64,000 bases of DNA, taken from Pseudobdellovibrio sp031428275 (GTDB lineage: Bacteria; Bdellovibrionota; Bdellovibrionia; Bdellovibrionales; Bdellovibrionaceae). A program made the translations under genes and the position numbers. The stretch spans positions 62,001 through 126,000 of the forward strand of contig JANPPC010000013.1 in assembly GCA_031428275.1 (NCBI GenBank), written 5' to 3'. Of the stretch, positions 9,324 to 17,697 are shown piece by piece. The notes under the pieces were generated by a model that searched no databases, had not been told where the DNA came from, and was given only the letters and a program-made list of their open reading frames with translations. How positions within the stretch are numbered: position 1 is the stretch's first letter; the number at the start of each line of letters is the position of its first letter.

Positions 9324-10399
9324 TATAAATATCCTCGCTCGCGCTGATCAGCTTCAATCGCATCAAAAAGCGCTTGAAAGTTACCGTCGCCAAAACCTTC
9401 GTGACCTTTTCGCTCGATCACTTCAAAAAATACAGGGCCGATAACATTTTTGGTAAAAATTTGTAATAAATATCCGTCGTGATCGCCATCTACCAAGATC
9501 GCATTTCTTTCTAAACGCTTAATATCTTCGGTCACGATCGGTAAGCGATCTTTCAACATGCTATAATAAGTCGGCGGCGGCGGAGATAAAAACTGTAGTT
9601 CGTTCGCTTTCAATTTTTCTAGAGTCGTGCTGATATCTTTAGTGGTTAAAGCTATATGCTGAATGCCAGAGCCCTTATACTCATTAAGATATTCTTGAAT
9701 TTGTGATTTCGGGTCTTTCGGCTCATTGATCGGAACCGAAAATTGAGAGCAAGGTGAACGCATTGCCTTAGAAAGTAGGCCGGTCGTCTTACCTTTTATG
9801 TCGAAGTACTTTGCTTCACGGAAGTTAAAAACTTTTTCATAGAAGTCGCTCCACTTTGTCATTTCGCCCATCGGAACATTATTGGTAAAGTGATCAACAA
9901 TGTTTAAGCCTAGTCCAATCGGCCGAACGCCAATATCATTTAGTTTAAATTGGTTGCCGTAAAGATCTTTATGATTCTTCTCATCGATGAAGTAAATTAA
10001 AGAATCACCGATACCGTAAATTGCTAAATACGGCGTAGCCCCGCGGCTACTGTGGTTACCGTCGTAAGCTTTAGCTCCCCGCTTCACGGCCTCGGTAAAA
10101 GCTTTTTCAGCATCACCGACACGAAAGCCGGTTGAAACAACCGAGGGGCCATGCGCATTAACAAAAGTTTCTGCAAAAGTATTTGGCTCGGTATTTAAAA
10201 TAAAATTAATATCGCCCTGACGAAATAATTTAATATTTTTACCTTCAATTTTTGCAATCTCAGTAAATCCCATTTTTTCAAATAACTTTTCAAATAAGGC
10301 TGCGTCAGTGCCCGCATACTCTAAAAAATCAACGCCATTTAACCCGATTGGGTTTTGTTCTGTCATTTTTCCTTTAGACCAATCAAACGATAAAGCCAT
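9323..10399 (-). CDS. hppD: 4-hydroxyphenylpyruvate dioxygenase
   Basis: Converts 4-hydroxyphenylpyruvate (from tyrosine transamination) to homogentisate with O2 and Fe(II). It contains two vicinal-oxygen-chelate repeats. The facial triad is visible as His near 170 in VDHFTNNV, His near 248 in GIQHIALTT, and Glu near 326 in FFEVIERKGHEGFGDGNF, which is also the family signature. 358 residues, standard length. It is the first gene of the hppD-hmgA-ribD operon. A good AAAAAAGGAG ribosome-binding site lies 8 bp before the ATG, and a plausible sigma70 promoter sits at 10441-10469. No regulator gene is adjacent. Confidence 0.94.
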   Translation of the reverse strand: MALSFDWSKGKMTEQNPIGLNGVDFLEYAGTDAALFEKLFEKMGFTEIAKIEGKNIKLFRQGDINFILNTEPNTFAETFVNAHGPSVVSTGFRVGDAEKAFTEAVKRGAKAYDGNHSSRGATPYLAIYGIGDSLIYFIDEKNHKDLYGNQFKLNDIGVRPIGLGLNIVDHFTNNVPMGEMTKWSDFYEKVFNFREAKYFDIKGKTTGLLSKAMRSPCSQFSVPINEPKDPKSQIQEYLNEYKGSGIQHIALTTKDISTTLEKLKANELQFLSPPPPTYYSMLKDRLPIVTEDIKRLERNAILVDGDHDGYLLQIFTKNVIGPVFFEVIERKGHEGFGDGNFQALFDAIEADQRERGYL

Positions 10400-10440
10400 T
10401 TTCAGACTCCTTTTTTATTAAGGTTTCGAACTAGATTTTC

Positions 10441-10469
10441 ACTCTAGCAACGGCCTAGCTGCAGGTCAA
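10441..10469 (-). promoter_or_regulatory. predicted sigma70-type promoter of hppD operon
   Basis: On the minus strand a -35 box TTGACC (5 of 6 matches) and a -10 box TAGAGT (4 of 6) are separated by exactly 17 bp. They lie about 45 bp upstream of the hppD start codon. The -35 box overlaps the U-tract of the preceding helicase terminator, so one short segment ends one transcript and starts the next. Prediction from sequence only. Confidence 0.5.
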
Positions 10470-10470
10470 A

Positions 10471-10500
10471 AAATGGCCATTATTATGCTTATGGCCATAG
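10471..10500 (-). terminator. rho-independent terminator after the helicase gene
   Basis: The 8-mer ATGGCCAT occurs twice (10473-10480 and 10491-10498), each copy being its own reverse complement. They form an 8-bp stem with a 10-nt loop, followed on the minus strand by six T residues. It lies 22 bp past the helicase stop codon. Because each half is itself a palindrome, a protein-binding role for hppD control is an alternative reading. Confidence 0.65.
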
Positions 10501-10521
10501 GTTGCCGTCATTTACGACGCG

Positions 10522-11856
10522 CTAGATATTTTTATAAAAAGTCGTAACAGCCGGATCAGTTATAAATGATCTTTGTGACCAGCGCAAAATGTGCAGCCCA
10601 CTTGGATCCCGTAGTCTCGATAAGGCAACGTAAGCGTGACCGGGCTCCCATAGCGCTCCTAAATCGCACCAAAGCTCGTCTAGCGTTGCCCCCTGTGACT
10701 TATGAATGGTCGTTGCGTAGGCCAGATTCACCGGAAACTGAATAACGTTTGCTTTGATGTTTCCGTCGGCATCTTGCAATGAGAAGCCAAATTTTTCGAC
10801 TGTGACTTCGCGGCCACCATTTTTTCGGATGGTAAGACTATCAGCCTTTATATCGACAAGCAGGCCTCGGGTTCCGTTCACCCAGCGCTTTTGCGGGTCG
10901 TTTTTTAAAAACATTAATCGGCAGCCAATTTTTAATTTTAATTGCGGCGGAACAGGGGCGGACTTCATCAGAATATCGATGTACTTTTGTTCACCAAAAT
11001 AAATTGAATCTACGACGACTTCTTCTTCGTTAATTTCTGCCAATTTTTTTTGGTTGTATTCTTCAGACTGCTCCCGGCGCGGAAACAGCCGCGTACCAGG
11101 ATGATCTTCGTCGTGCTGCTTCGTGTGATCTTGCAAAAAATCTTTTACTAGCTCGGTGACTTTGCCTTCGCGAACATCGGCTAAAACTTTCAGAAATTCG
11201 TTATTTTCAATTCGTTGATTTAAATTAAGTTGGCAAACTTGAAAATCAGTTCGCTGCCAAACTGCGTTTAGAAATGCCCAGTCGCGCTTCTGCCCATATT
11301 TCGTAACAGGAGGTAATTGTCCAAAGTCACCGACTGCGACAATACGCATTCCGCCCCAAGGTAAACTTGATTCACGCGCAGCCTGAGCAAGCATTTCGGC
11401 GGTCATCAAAGCGTCGCCGGGTATCATCGAAATCTCGTCGATAATGACCCCTTCAACTTGTTTGATGCGCTTCATTGTCTTATTGTCGTTTAGCACTCGC
11501 TGAAAAGTAACCTGAGCGCCACCCTCCATAATTCCTAATCCGAAGAAGCTATGAAAAGTGCGCCCGCCAAGTAAAACAGCAGCGGCTCCGGTGCTGGCTA
11601 AAATCGGCAGTTCTTTGTCACTATTGTCTTTCATAAATTCACGAATAACAAAGCTTTTGCCCGAACCTGCTCCGCCCGTTAGAAAAATATTTTCACCGGA
11701 TTGGCACATTTCGAAAGCATACTTTTGCTCGTCGGATAATTGATTAAATGAATCTTGTTTTTCGGCTTTCATGGGTGTTTTATGCTTACGCCCTTCCCTG
11801 CGCCAGTCAAAAGAATAGGGAAAGTGCATAGATTTAGTTGCTGTGACACTTAGCAT
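10522..11856 (-). CDS. Pif1/RecD-like superfamily 1 DNA helicase
   Basis: A 444-residue ATP-driven 5'-3' DNA helicase of the Pif1-like group. Walker A is LTGGAGSGKSFV (near 59-70), Walker B is GVIIDEISMIPGDAL (near 135-149), motif III is VGDFGQLPP, and the C-terminal RecA-like domain carries TTIHKSQGATLDELWCDLG and YVALSRLRDPSG (motifs V and VI). It probably unwinds structured DNA such as G-quadruplexes or forked intermediates. The ATG at 11856 has an AGGA site 7 bp upstream, supporting this start over the in-frame Met near residue 29. It is divergent from the rhodanese gene and monocistronic, ending at the hairpin at 10471-10500. No phage or plasmid genes accompany it. Confidence 0.88.
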   Translation of the reverse strand: MLSVTATKSMHFPYSFDWRREGRKHKTPMKAEKQDSFNQLSDEQKYAFEMCQSGENIFLTGGAGSGKSFVIREFMKDNSDKELPILASTGAAAVLLGGRTFHSFFGLGIMEGGAQVTFQRVLNDNKTMKRIKQVEGVIIDEISMIPGDALMTAEMLAQAARESSLPWGGMRIVAVGDFGQLPPVTKYGQKRDWAFLNAVWQRTDFQVCQLNLNQRIENNEFLKVLADVREGKVTELVKDFLQDHTKQHDEDHPGTRLFPRREQSEEYNQKKLAEINEEEVVVDSIYFGEQKYIDILMKSAPVPPQLKLKIGCRLMFLKNDPQKRWVNGTRGLLVDIKADSLTIRKNGGREVTVEKFGFSLQDADGNIKANVIQFPVNLAYATTIHKSQGATLDELWCDLGALWEPGHAYVALSRLRDPSGLHILRWSQRSFITDPAVTTFYKNI

Positions 11857-11876
11857 TCGTGTATCCTGTTAAACCT

Positions 11877-12233
11877 ATGCCATACACTTTCAAAAACAAA
11901 TCACCTAATCCGCATTTTTCAAATGTCTCTGATGTAGTTCCGCAAGAAGTTTTAGAACACGCGAACGAACTAACCTTGATTGATGTTCGCGAAGATTCTG
12001 AATACACCGGTGAGCTTGGCCACGCAGCCGGCACAATTTTAATTAATTTATCAAAAATTCCGCAAAGTTTAGCGGACTTACCTAAAGATAAATCGATTGT
12101 CTTTCTTTGCCGCTCTGGTGGGCGTTCTGCACAAGCTGCTTCTTATGCACAACAGCAAGGATTCGATAACGTTTATAACATGGTGGGCGGTATGTTGCTG
12201 TGGAACCAAATGCAACTACCAATAAAAAAATAA
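11877..12233 (+). CDS. rhodanese-like sulfurtransferase domain protein
   Basis: A single rhodanese domain of 118 residues, with the active-site loop FLCRSGGRS whose Cys (near residue 77) would carry a persulfide. LIDVREDSEYTGELGHAAGTI is split over the typical first strand-loop, and NMVGGMLLW closes the fold. No signal peptide, so cytoplasmic. The frame is open from a GTG at 11859, but that lies 3 bp from the divergent helicase ATG; the ATG at 11877 gives a more natural N-terminus. It is followed 16 bp later by the 5'-nucleotidase gene, probably in one transcript. Physiological sulfur acceptor unknown. Confidence 0.85.
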   Translation: MPYTFKNKSPNPHFSNVSDVVPQEVLEHANELTLIDVREDSEYTGELGHAAGTILINLSKIPQSLADLPKDKSIVFLCRSGGRSAQAASYAQQQGFDNVYNMVGGMLLWNQMQLPIKK

Positions 12234-12249
12234 TCTTTTAGAGGAAACT

Positions 12250-13626
12250 ATGTCTAATTCAAAAGTATTCGTAAACCGTACATTAAACTTGAAAAGAATC
12301 AAATATATCGGTCTAGATATGGATCATACTTTGATCCGTTATAATACCGAAAATTTCGAACGCTTATCGCATAATAAAATTTGTGAAAAATTGGTTACAC
12401 GTAAAGGTTACCCTGAAGCTGTTCGCAAGTTACAGTTCGATTTTGACTTCGCCTTGCGAGGTCTAGTTGTTGATCGTAAAAAAGGTAATTTATTAAAATT
12501 GAATCGCTACACAGCAATTCGTAACAGTTTTCACGGTTTAAAACCTCTAGATTTTAAAGCTCATCAAAAAGTTTATAAATCGATTTACATCGATCTTAGC
12601 AAAAATGATTACTTAGCTATCGATACTAGTTTCTCATATTCGTTAGCGCATGCTTATTCGCAGCTTGTTGAAATGAAAGATTCTGATCCGTTATTAAAAA
12701 TGCCTGACTACGGGCAAATGGCCGATGACGTGCTTGATGCTTTAGACGAAGCCCATCGCGATGGTTCGATTAAAGACGAGGTTCGAAAAAATCTAGGCGA
12801 CTATATTATTAAAGACGAGGGCTTGGTGCACGCCATCGAAAAGTTTAAGAAGCACGGTAAGAAAATTTTTATTCTAACAAATTCTGATTTTTACTATTCA
12901 AAGTTATTACTAGATTACGCGATTAATCCGTATTTAAAAGAACATACCTCTTGGGTTGATCTTTTTGAAATGGTCATTACGTTCGCGCAAAAACCAAAAT
13001 TTTTCTACGACGATTTAAAGTTTTTAAAAGTCGATCCAGCTACAGGCACCATGAGCAACATGGACGAAAAGCTAACTCGCGGAGTTTACCAAAGTGGTAA
13101 CGCCCGTAAATTTACCGAAGATCTTGGTCTTAGTGGTGACGATATTCTGTACATCGGCGATCATATTTACGGTGATATTTTACGTCTTAAAAAAGATTGT
13201 AACTGGCGTACGGCGATGATTATTGAAGAGCTTGAGCACGAATTAAAAAATAACAAGCAGAACGAGCCCATCATTGCAGAAATCGACACTTTGATGAAAA
13301 CCAAAGAACCACTTGAGGACGAGCTTACGAATCTGATGACGAAGAAAATTGAAAAAGATTCGGCCGTTGATGAAAAACGTATCGACTCTTTACAAGATCA
13401 AATTACCGGCATCGATACGCAAATCAGTCTATTAATTCGTAAGCAGCAGGCCGCCTACAACCCAAACTGGGGGCAGCTGATGCGCGCAGGTAACGAAGAA
13501 AGTTACTTCGCATACCAGATGGAACGATACGCTTGCGTTTACATGTCGAAGATTGCAGATTTATTTGCGTTGTCGCCGCGTACTTACTTCAGAGCTCCAC
13601 GGCGCCCATTAAGTCACGAGATTTAA
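12250..13626 (+). CDS. HAD-superfamily 5'-nucleotidase (NT5C2/cN-II-like)
   Basis: A 458-residue cytosolic IMP/GMP-type 5'-nucleotidase of the HAD superfamily. HAD motif I is GLDMDHTLIRY with the nucleophile D23 and acid/base D25. Motif II is FILTNSDFYYS (near 210), and motif IV is ILYIGDHIYGDI (near 297). A charged helical insertion (about 330-400) is typical of the longer members, and relatives in Bdellovibrio are of similar size. It likely dephosphorylates purine monophosphates, balancing the nucleotide pool, which suits an organism taking up prey nucleotides (inference). Strong AGAGGAAACT leader 5' of the ATG. It ends before a convergent gene pair. Confidence 0.88.
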   Translation: MSNSKVFVNRTLNLKRIKYIGLDMDHTLIRYNTENFERLSHNKICEKLVTRKGYPEAVRKLQFDFDFALRGLVVDRKKGNLLKLNRYTAIRNSFHGLKPLDFKAHQKVYKSIYIDLSKNDYLAIDTSFSYSLAHAYSQLVEMKDSDPLLKMPDYGQMADDVLDALDEAHRDGSIKDEVRKNLGDYIIKDEGLVHAIEKFKKHGKKIFILTNSDFYYSKLLLDYAINPYLKEHTSWVDLFEMVITFAQKPKFFYDDLKFLKVDPATGTMSNMDEKLTRGVYQSGNARKFTEDLGLSGDDILYIGDHIYGDILRLKKDCNWRTAMIIEELEHELKNNKQNEPIIAEIDTLMKTKEPLEDELTNLMTKKIEKDSAVDEKRIDSLQDQITGIDTQISLLIRKQQAAYNPNWGQLMRAGNEESYFAYQMERYACVYMSKIADLFALSPRTYFRAPRRPLSHEI

Positions 13627-13676
13627 TAGTTTCGTTTAGTAAGAAGATCGTTTAAAACTACAAATCAAATTGCCTG

Positions 13677-14585
13677 TTAAGGTTCTTTCTTGCGGGCAAC
13701 AATTGCTAATGCCGTTTTTGATTTCGAGTAAATACGGGCAAAGAATTTAGATTTCTTTGAAAGAGCCTCAAACTGTTTTGAGGTCCAGGGGCTTCTTAAT
13801 AAGTAAAATACAAGATAAGCAACCGCTAGCGGCCTTAAAGCTAGCCAAATTTTTTGACTGGCGCTACTTTCAATTTGCCAAATAAAAACAATCATTAAAA
13901 TGAAACTCATAATGAAGAGCGGTCGAAATAAATCTTTCAACGCCGCTTTCCAGGGGCTGAGCTTTGTTTTTTCAAAGGCCCCACCAGTCAGACTAGACAG
14001 TTTTTCTTGCCTGATCAGTTTAATTTCTTTTTTTGTTAGAACGCTATACAAAACCAATGAAACCGCGACCATTAATTTGAATCCGATGAAAAGAATAACC
14101 GCAATTACCAGCGACTGGTGCAAGACCGAATAATCTTGTTTCATACGGTTCTCATAATACTTGGCTACATTAATTAAATCGAATCCGTAAATAATAAAAT
14201 AAGTAATCAGCGGCTGAACGAATGACCACAGCGCCATGAATATAGCGCCGAATATTTGCCCAAGGATGTGGGCTTGAGCCAAGAACGTAAAAAGCCAGAA
14301 TAAGAAACCCTGCATTGCTATCGACAACATAGGCCCAAGCTTTTGCCCCGCCGGAGAAAAAGATTTTAACACTGCCGAGATACTTGATATTTCGAATGTT
14401 GACGAAATCGGTAAACGGTCTTTGTTCAAAGCATTCAACATAAAACCAAGTTGGTTAAGCGAGAGAATCTGCCCCGTAAATGGAACTTTAAAAGCGTGGC
14501 CTATTGAACCTAACGAAATTTCGGTTAACGACAACTGCGCCGCTCGCTTTATTTCTAGATCGGTATTCACCGCGCGTTCTGACAT
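13677..14585 (-). CDS. polytopic membrane protein, unknown function
   Basis: A 302-residue inner-membrane protein that I cannot assign. After an 80-residue cytoplasmic N-terminal region there are about five to six hydrophobic stretches: near 88-105, 108-135, 158-185, 222-240 and 245-265. The N-terminal part (LSLNQLGFMLNALN) and the basic C-terminal tail (SKSKTALAIVARKKEP) look cytoplasmic. It directly follows the gene at 14586 with a 0-bp gap, so the pair is almost certainly co-transcribed and may work together. A transporter permease role is possible but no family motif is visible. Confidence 0.7.
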   Translation of the reverse strand: MSERAVNTDLEIKRAAQLSLTEISLGSIGHAFKVPFTGQILSLNQLGFMLNALNKDRLPISSTFEISSISAVLKSFSPAGQKLGPMLSIAMQGFLFWLFTFLAQAHILGQIFGAIFMALWSFVQPLITYFIIYGFDLINVAKYYENRMKQDYSVLHQSLVIAVILFIGFKLMVAVSLVLYSVLTKKEIKLIRQEKLSSLTGGAFEKTKLSPWKAALKDLFRPLFIMSFILMIVFIWQIESSASQKIWLALRPLAVAYLVFYLLRSPWTSKQFEALSKKSKFFARIYSKSKTALAIVARKKEP

Positions 14586-15314
14586 TTATTTCTTCTTTAA
14601 TAGGATCATATAGTCTTGCTCACCGATTAAATCCATCAACCCAATAAATGGTTTTGTATTTTTAAAATCGATTTTGCGGCGAGTAAAGCGCGCTTTATTT
14701 GCTACGGTACAACCCCAGCCAGCCGTCCCGGCATGGTCTTCAGTGCGGCACGGAAACATCATATTTTTTTCTTCTTCGGCCGTAACTGGAAAGTAAGCTA
14801 ACGAAAATGTCGTCGGCTTAATTAGGTATTTTTCTTTCAATTTATGAATTTGGTTACCTATGATCGTCGGTGCAGAATAAATATTTGCCGTAATGACGAT
14901 ATAAGGTTGGCTAGACTTTTCAAGTGCCGCCAACATTTCGCCCGTCGAATCTAAATTATTTTTAACCGCTACTGAGTCCGTCGCGCTAAATTTTTCTAAC
15001 CATTCTTTAGACAATGAAAGCTCTTCATCAACTAGCACTTTTGAAAAAGGCTTCACTTTTTGCAGCTGCTGCATTAACTGAAAAGCTACTTCAAGCTGCT
15101 CGTTACGGCCAGGTTCGACTCCAACCCAAAAAGACGATCTATTTTCCAAGACTTGGCTTAAGATTTTAGTGACAGATTCGGCCACCTCGGTTTCGCTCTC
15201 AAAATAGCTTAGTTTGATTTTAGGTACTGTCTTTTGCGCATCGCCCAGTAAAAGGTAGATAAAGACACTTACGCTGAATGCCACGACGGCTATAACCCAA
15301 TATATACTTTTCAT
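14586..15314 (-). CDS. membrane-anchored periplasmic protein, unknown function
   Basis: A 242-residue protein with one N-terminal membrane anchor (about 4-23) and an otherwise soluble, presumably periplasmic domain. SFWVGVEPGRNEQLEVAFQL (about 61-80) and PYIVITANIYSAP (near 137) suggest an alpha/beta fold with parallel strands. CRTEDHAGTAGWGC (near 195-208) holds two cysteines that could form a disulfide. I do not recognise a family. It abuts the downstream polytopic membrane protein with no gap, which suggests a two-component envelope unit with this protein as the soluble part. It is divergent from the CoA operon across a 127-bp region. Confidence 0.68.
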   Translation of the reverse strand: MKSIYWVIAVVAFSVSVFIYLLLGDAQKTVPKIKLSYFESETEVAESVTKILSQVLENRSSFWVGVEPGRNEQLEVAFQLMQQLQKVKPFSKVLVDEELSLSKEWLEKFSATDSVAVKNNLDSTGEMLAALEKSSQPYIVITANIYSAPTIIGNQIHKLKEKYLIKPTTFSLAYFPVTAEEEKNMMFPCRTEDHAGTAGWGCTVANKARFTRRKIDFKNTKPFIGLMDLIGEQDYMILLKKK

Positions 15315-15366
15315 AGACCCTTCTTTTAACAGCTTGCTTTTGATTTAAAAAGTGATAATTTCAATC

Positions 15367-15392
15367 TTAGAGCGAATGCTCTAATGTTTTTC
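15367..15392 (+). promoter_or_regulatory. terminator-like hairpin in the CoA-operon leader (possible attenuator)
   Basis: TTAGAGC and GCTCTAA form a 7-bp stem around a 4-nt GAAT loop, followed by TGTTTTTC on the plus strand. There is no plus-strand gene immediately upstream for it to terminate, and the CoA operon starts 50 bp downstream. It could therefore be a leader attenuator, provided a promoter lies in 15315-15366. The U-tract is imperfect. Confidence 0.35.
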
Positions 15393-15441
15393 AAGGACTT
15401 GATCTGCAAGTTTGATTTGCGACAGGTACCAGGGGTAAAAA

Positions 15442-16155
15442 ATGCGAAATGATCGTACATCAATTTTATTGATTGGTTCGGGCCGTCTGGCGCGACATCT
15501 TAAACACTGGAATTCACTTCTAAAAACTCCGAACACGCTGCTTACATGGAACCGGTCCGAGCCTACCGATTTGCTTAATAAACACCTGGTGTGTGCTCAG
15601 CTTATTTGGCTTTGCGTTTCAGATTCAGCGATTATTCCGTTCTACGAACAGCATTTAACCGCAACTAAAAGTAGCGTCGTGCATTTCAGTGGAGCGTTAA
15701 ATGATGCGCGCTTAATAAGTGCCCATCCACTTATGAGCTTTCCTGAACCGCTTTTTGCAGATCCTGTTTACGAAAATATTCACTTTTCGGTTACGGGTGT
15801 CATCAATATAGATCAAGTTTTACCCGGATTTGAAAATTCATTTTCAGTTTTACCAGCCGAACACAAAGCTTTTTATCATGCACTGTGTGTCGTTAGCGGC
15901 AACTTTCCGCAGCTACTATGGACTGAGACTTTTTCAAAATTTCAAGATTTACAAATCCCTGAAAAAGCTTTCGATACTTATATTCGGCAAATAACCGAAA
16001 ATTTTATTCAGCTAAAGCAAGCCGCTCTAACCGGCCCGTTGATGCGAAAAGATTTTTCGACGATCGAGAAAAACCAAGCGTCTTTGGTTGGTTCAAATTT
16101 AGAGAATATCTACAAAACATTTGCCCAGACTTTTACGAAGGAGTCTTCGATATGA
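15442..16155 (+). CDS. Rossmann-fold DUF2520-type protein, candidate ketopantoate reductase
   Basis: A 237-residue NAD(P)-binding protein. The N-terminal Rossmann segment ILLIGSGRLARHL (about 8-20) is followed by a dehydrogenase-like half (LICVSDSAI-type strand, then HFSGALNDARLISAHPL near 75-92). The C-terminal half is helical, matching the DUF2520 architecture related to ketopantoate and pyrroline-5-carboxylate reductases. It is the first gene of the CoA operon and its stop overlaps panB by 4 bp (ATGA). No panE or ilvC-like gene is in the operon, so reduction of ketopantoate to pantoate is the missing step and this protein is the natural candidate. Function is inferred from context; the fold is seen. 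A good AGGGG site precedes the ATG. Confidence 0.75.
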   Translation: MRNDRTSILLIGSGRLARHLKHWNSLLKTPNTLLTWNRSEPTDLLNKHLVCAQLIWLCVSDSAIIPFYEQHLTATKSSVVHFSGALNDARLISAHPLMSFPEPLFADPVYENIHFSVTGVINIDQVLPGFENSFSVLPAEHKAFYHALCVVSGNFPQLLWTETFSKFQDLQIPEKAFDTYIRQITENFIQLKQAALTGPLMRKDFSTIEKNQASLVGSNLENIYKTFAQTFTKESSI

Positions 16156-16943
16156 AAACGATCTTAGATTTTCAGAAAAAAAAATTATCCGGCCAAAAAA
16201 TTACAATGGTTACTTGTTATGATTCAACTTTTGCGCAATTAATTGCGGGCAGCGAAATCGATGCTGTTTTAGTCGGTGATTCACTTGCGCAGGTCATGCA
16301 TGGGCACAAAACAACTTTAAAAACCTCTACTAATATAATGGCTTTGCACACCGCCGCTGTTGTGCGCGGCATAGGCGAAAAATTTGTAGTAGCTGATATG
16401 CCGTTCTTGTCGACGCGAAAAGGGTTACGCTATTCAATGGATCAAGTTGAAAAGTTAATGAAGGCGGGGGCCAACGCGATCAAGATTGAGGGTGCCGATG
16501 GTCACATACCGCTGATTAAATATATTGTTGAATCTGGCGTTCCAGTTATGGGTCACTTAGGCTTAACTCCGCAATCAATTCACCAACTTGGCGGCCCCAA
16601 AATTCAAGGCCGTACATCAGATTCGGCTAGTAAAATTTTAGAAGACTCGGCAGCACTTGAAGAAGCCGGTTGTTTTAGTTTAGTTCTAGAATGCGTACCC
16701 GCAGTATTATCTACAAAAATTACTGAAAAATTAAAAATCCCGTCGATTGGTATTGGAGCCGGCCCTTCTACCGACGGACAAATTTTAGTTTTGCAAGATA
16801 TGCTTGGTATGAATAAAAGCTTTAGCCCCAAATTTTTAAAAAAATTCTTATCTGGCGCTGATTTAATTACGGAAGCTTTAAATTCTTATGTGGCAGAAGT
16901 TAGCACTCAAGATTTTCCGACGAAAGAACATAGCTATGAGTGA
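16152..16943 (+). CDS. panB: 3-methyl-2-oxobutanoate hydroxymethyltransferase
   Basis: First committed step to pantothenate: transfers a hydroxymethyl group from methylene-tetrahydrofolate to alpha-ketoisovalerate, giving ketopantoate. A (beta/alpha)8 barrel of 263 residues. Visible are MVTCYDSTFAQL (about 17-28), VLVGDSLAQVMHGHKTT (metal-site Asp near 43), the IKIEGAD strand, GHLGLTPQSIHQLGG (near 136), LVLECVP with the catalytic Glu (near 178), and IGIGAGPSTDGQILVLQD. AAGGAG lies 9 bp before the ATG, and the start overlaps the preceding stop codon by 4 bp. Confidence 0.95.
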   Translation: MKTILDFQKKKLSGQKITMVTCYDSTFAQLIAGSEIDAVLVGDSLAQVMHGHKTTLKTSTNIMALHTAAVVRGIGEKFVVADMPFLSTRKGLRYSMDQVEKLMKAGANAIKIEGADGHIPLIKYIVESGVPVMGHLGLTPQSIHQLGGPKIQGRTSDSASKILEDSAALEEAGCFSLVLECVPAVLSTKITEKLKIPSIGIGAGPSTDGQILVLQDMLGMNKSFSPKFLKKFLSGADLITEALNSYVAEVSTQDFPTKEHSYE

Positions 16944-17697
16944 TCTTCTAGTATTTCGCTCGATTGCTGACTTCAAAGTCTACCGCGCGGGTATATTAGG
17001 CAGCGTGGGCTTAGTTCCGACAATGGGTGCTTTGCACGCGGGGCATGCGAGTCTGATTCAGAAAAGCGCCAGTGAAAATGAAGTTACGGTGGTCACGATC
17101 TACGTGAACCCCACTCAATTTAATAGTGCAGAAGATTTCAAAAAGTATCCAAGTACTTGGCAAGACGATTTAGAGCTAGCAAAAAAAGCTGGTGCACAAG
17201 TCGTGTTGGCGCCCACTTACGAAGAAATTTATCCAGATCACTATCATTACAAATTAACTGAAAATGATTTTTCTAAAAAACTTTGCGGTGCGCACAGGCC
17301 GGGTCACTTTGACGGTGTTCTAACGATTGTTATGAAACTCTTTCAAATCACCCAAGCCGAACAAAGCTATTTCGGTGAAAAAGATTTTCAGCAGCTACAA
17401 CTTATAAAAGAAATGGCGAAAGCCTTTTTGTTAAAAACAAACGTGAATGGGTGCCCTACTTTACGTGAAACGAGTGGTCTGGCGATGAGTTCTCGAAACA
17501 TTCGTTTAACAGAAACTGGAAAAGAAAAAGCTCCAGCGATTTATCGTGCATTAACGAAAGCACCTACGATCACTGAAGCTGTTCAATATTTAACCGAAGC
17601 CGGGATCGAAATTGAATACTTAGAAGAGCATTTCAATCGCCGCTTTGTTGCCGCTTTTATCGACGGAGTTAGGTTAATAGACAATGTCCCAATCTAA
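16936..17697 (+). CDS. panC: pantothenate synthetase
   Basis: ATP-dependent ligation of pantoate and beta-alanine. Nucleotidyltransferase fold with PTMGALHAGHASLI (HIGH-like motif), TIYVNPTQFN, GHFDGVLTIV, SYFGEKDFQQLQLI, and the KMSK-like AMSSRNIRL. The ATG at 16936 overlaps panB by 8 bp. The frame continues upstream to another ATG at 16888 inside panB, but the family begins at about this point, so I take 16936. About 253 residues, slightly shorter than the E. coli enzyme, with all active-site motifs intact. Confidence 0.94.
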   Translation: MSDLLVFRSIADFKVYRAGILGSVGLVPTMGALHAGHASLIQKSASENEVTVVTIYVNPTQFNSAEDFKKYPSTWQDDLELAKKAGAQVVLAPTYEEIYPDHYHYKLTENDFSKKLCGAHRPGHFDGVLTIVMKLFQITQAEQSYFGEKDFQQLQLIKEMAKAFLLKTNVNGCPTLRETSGLAMSSRNIRLTETGKEKAPAIYRALTKAPTITEAVQYLTEAGIEIEYLEEHFNRRFVAAFIDGVRLIDNVPI

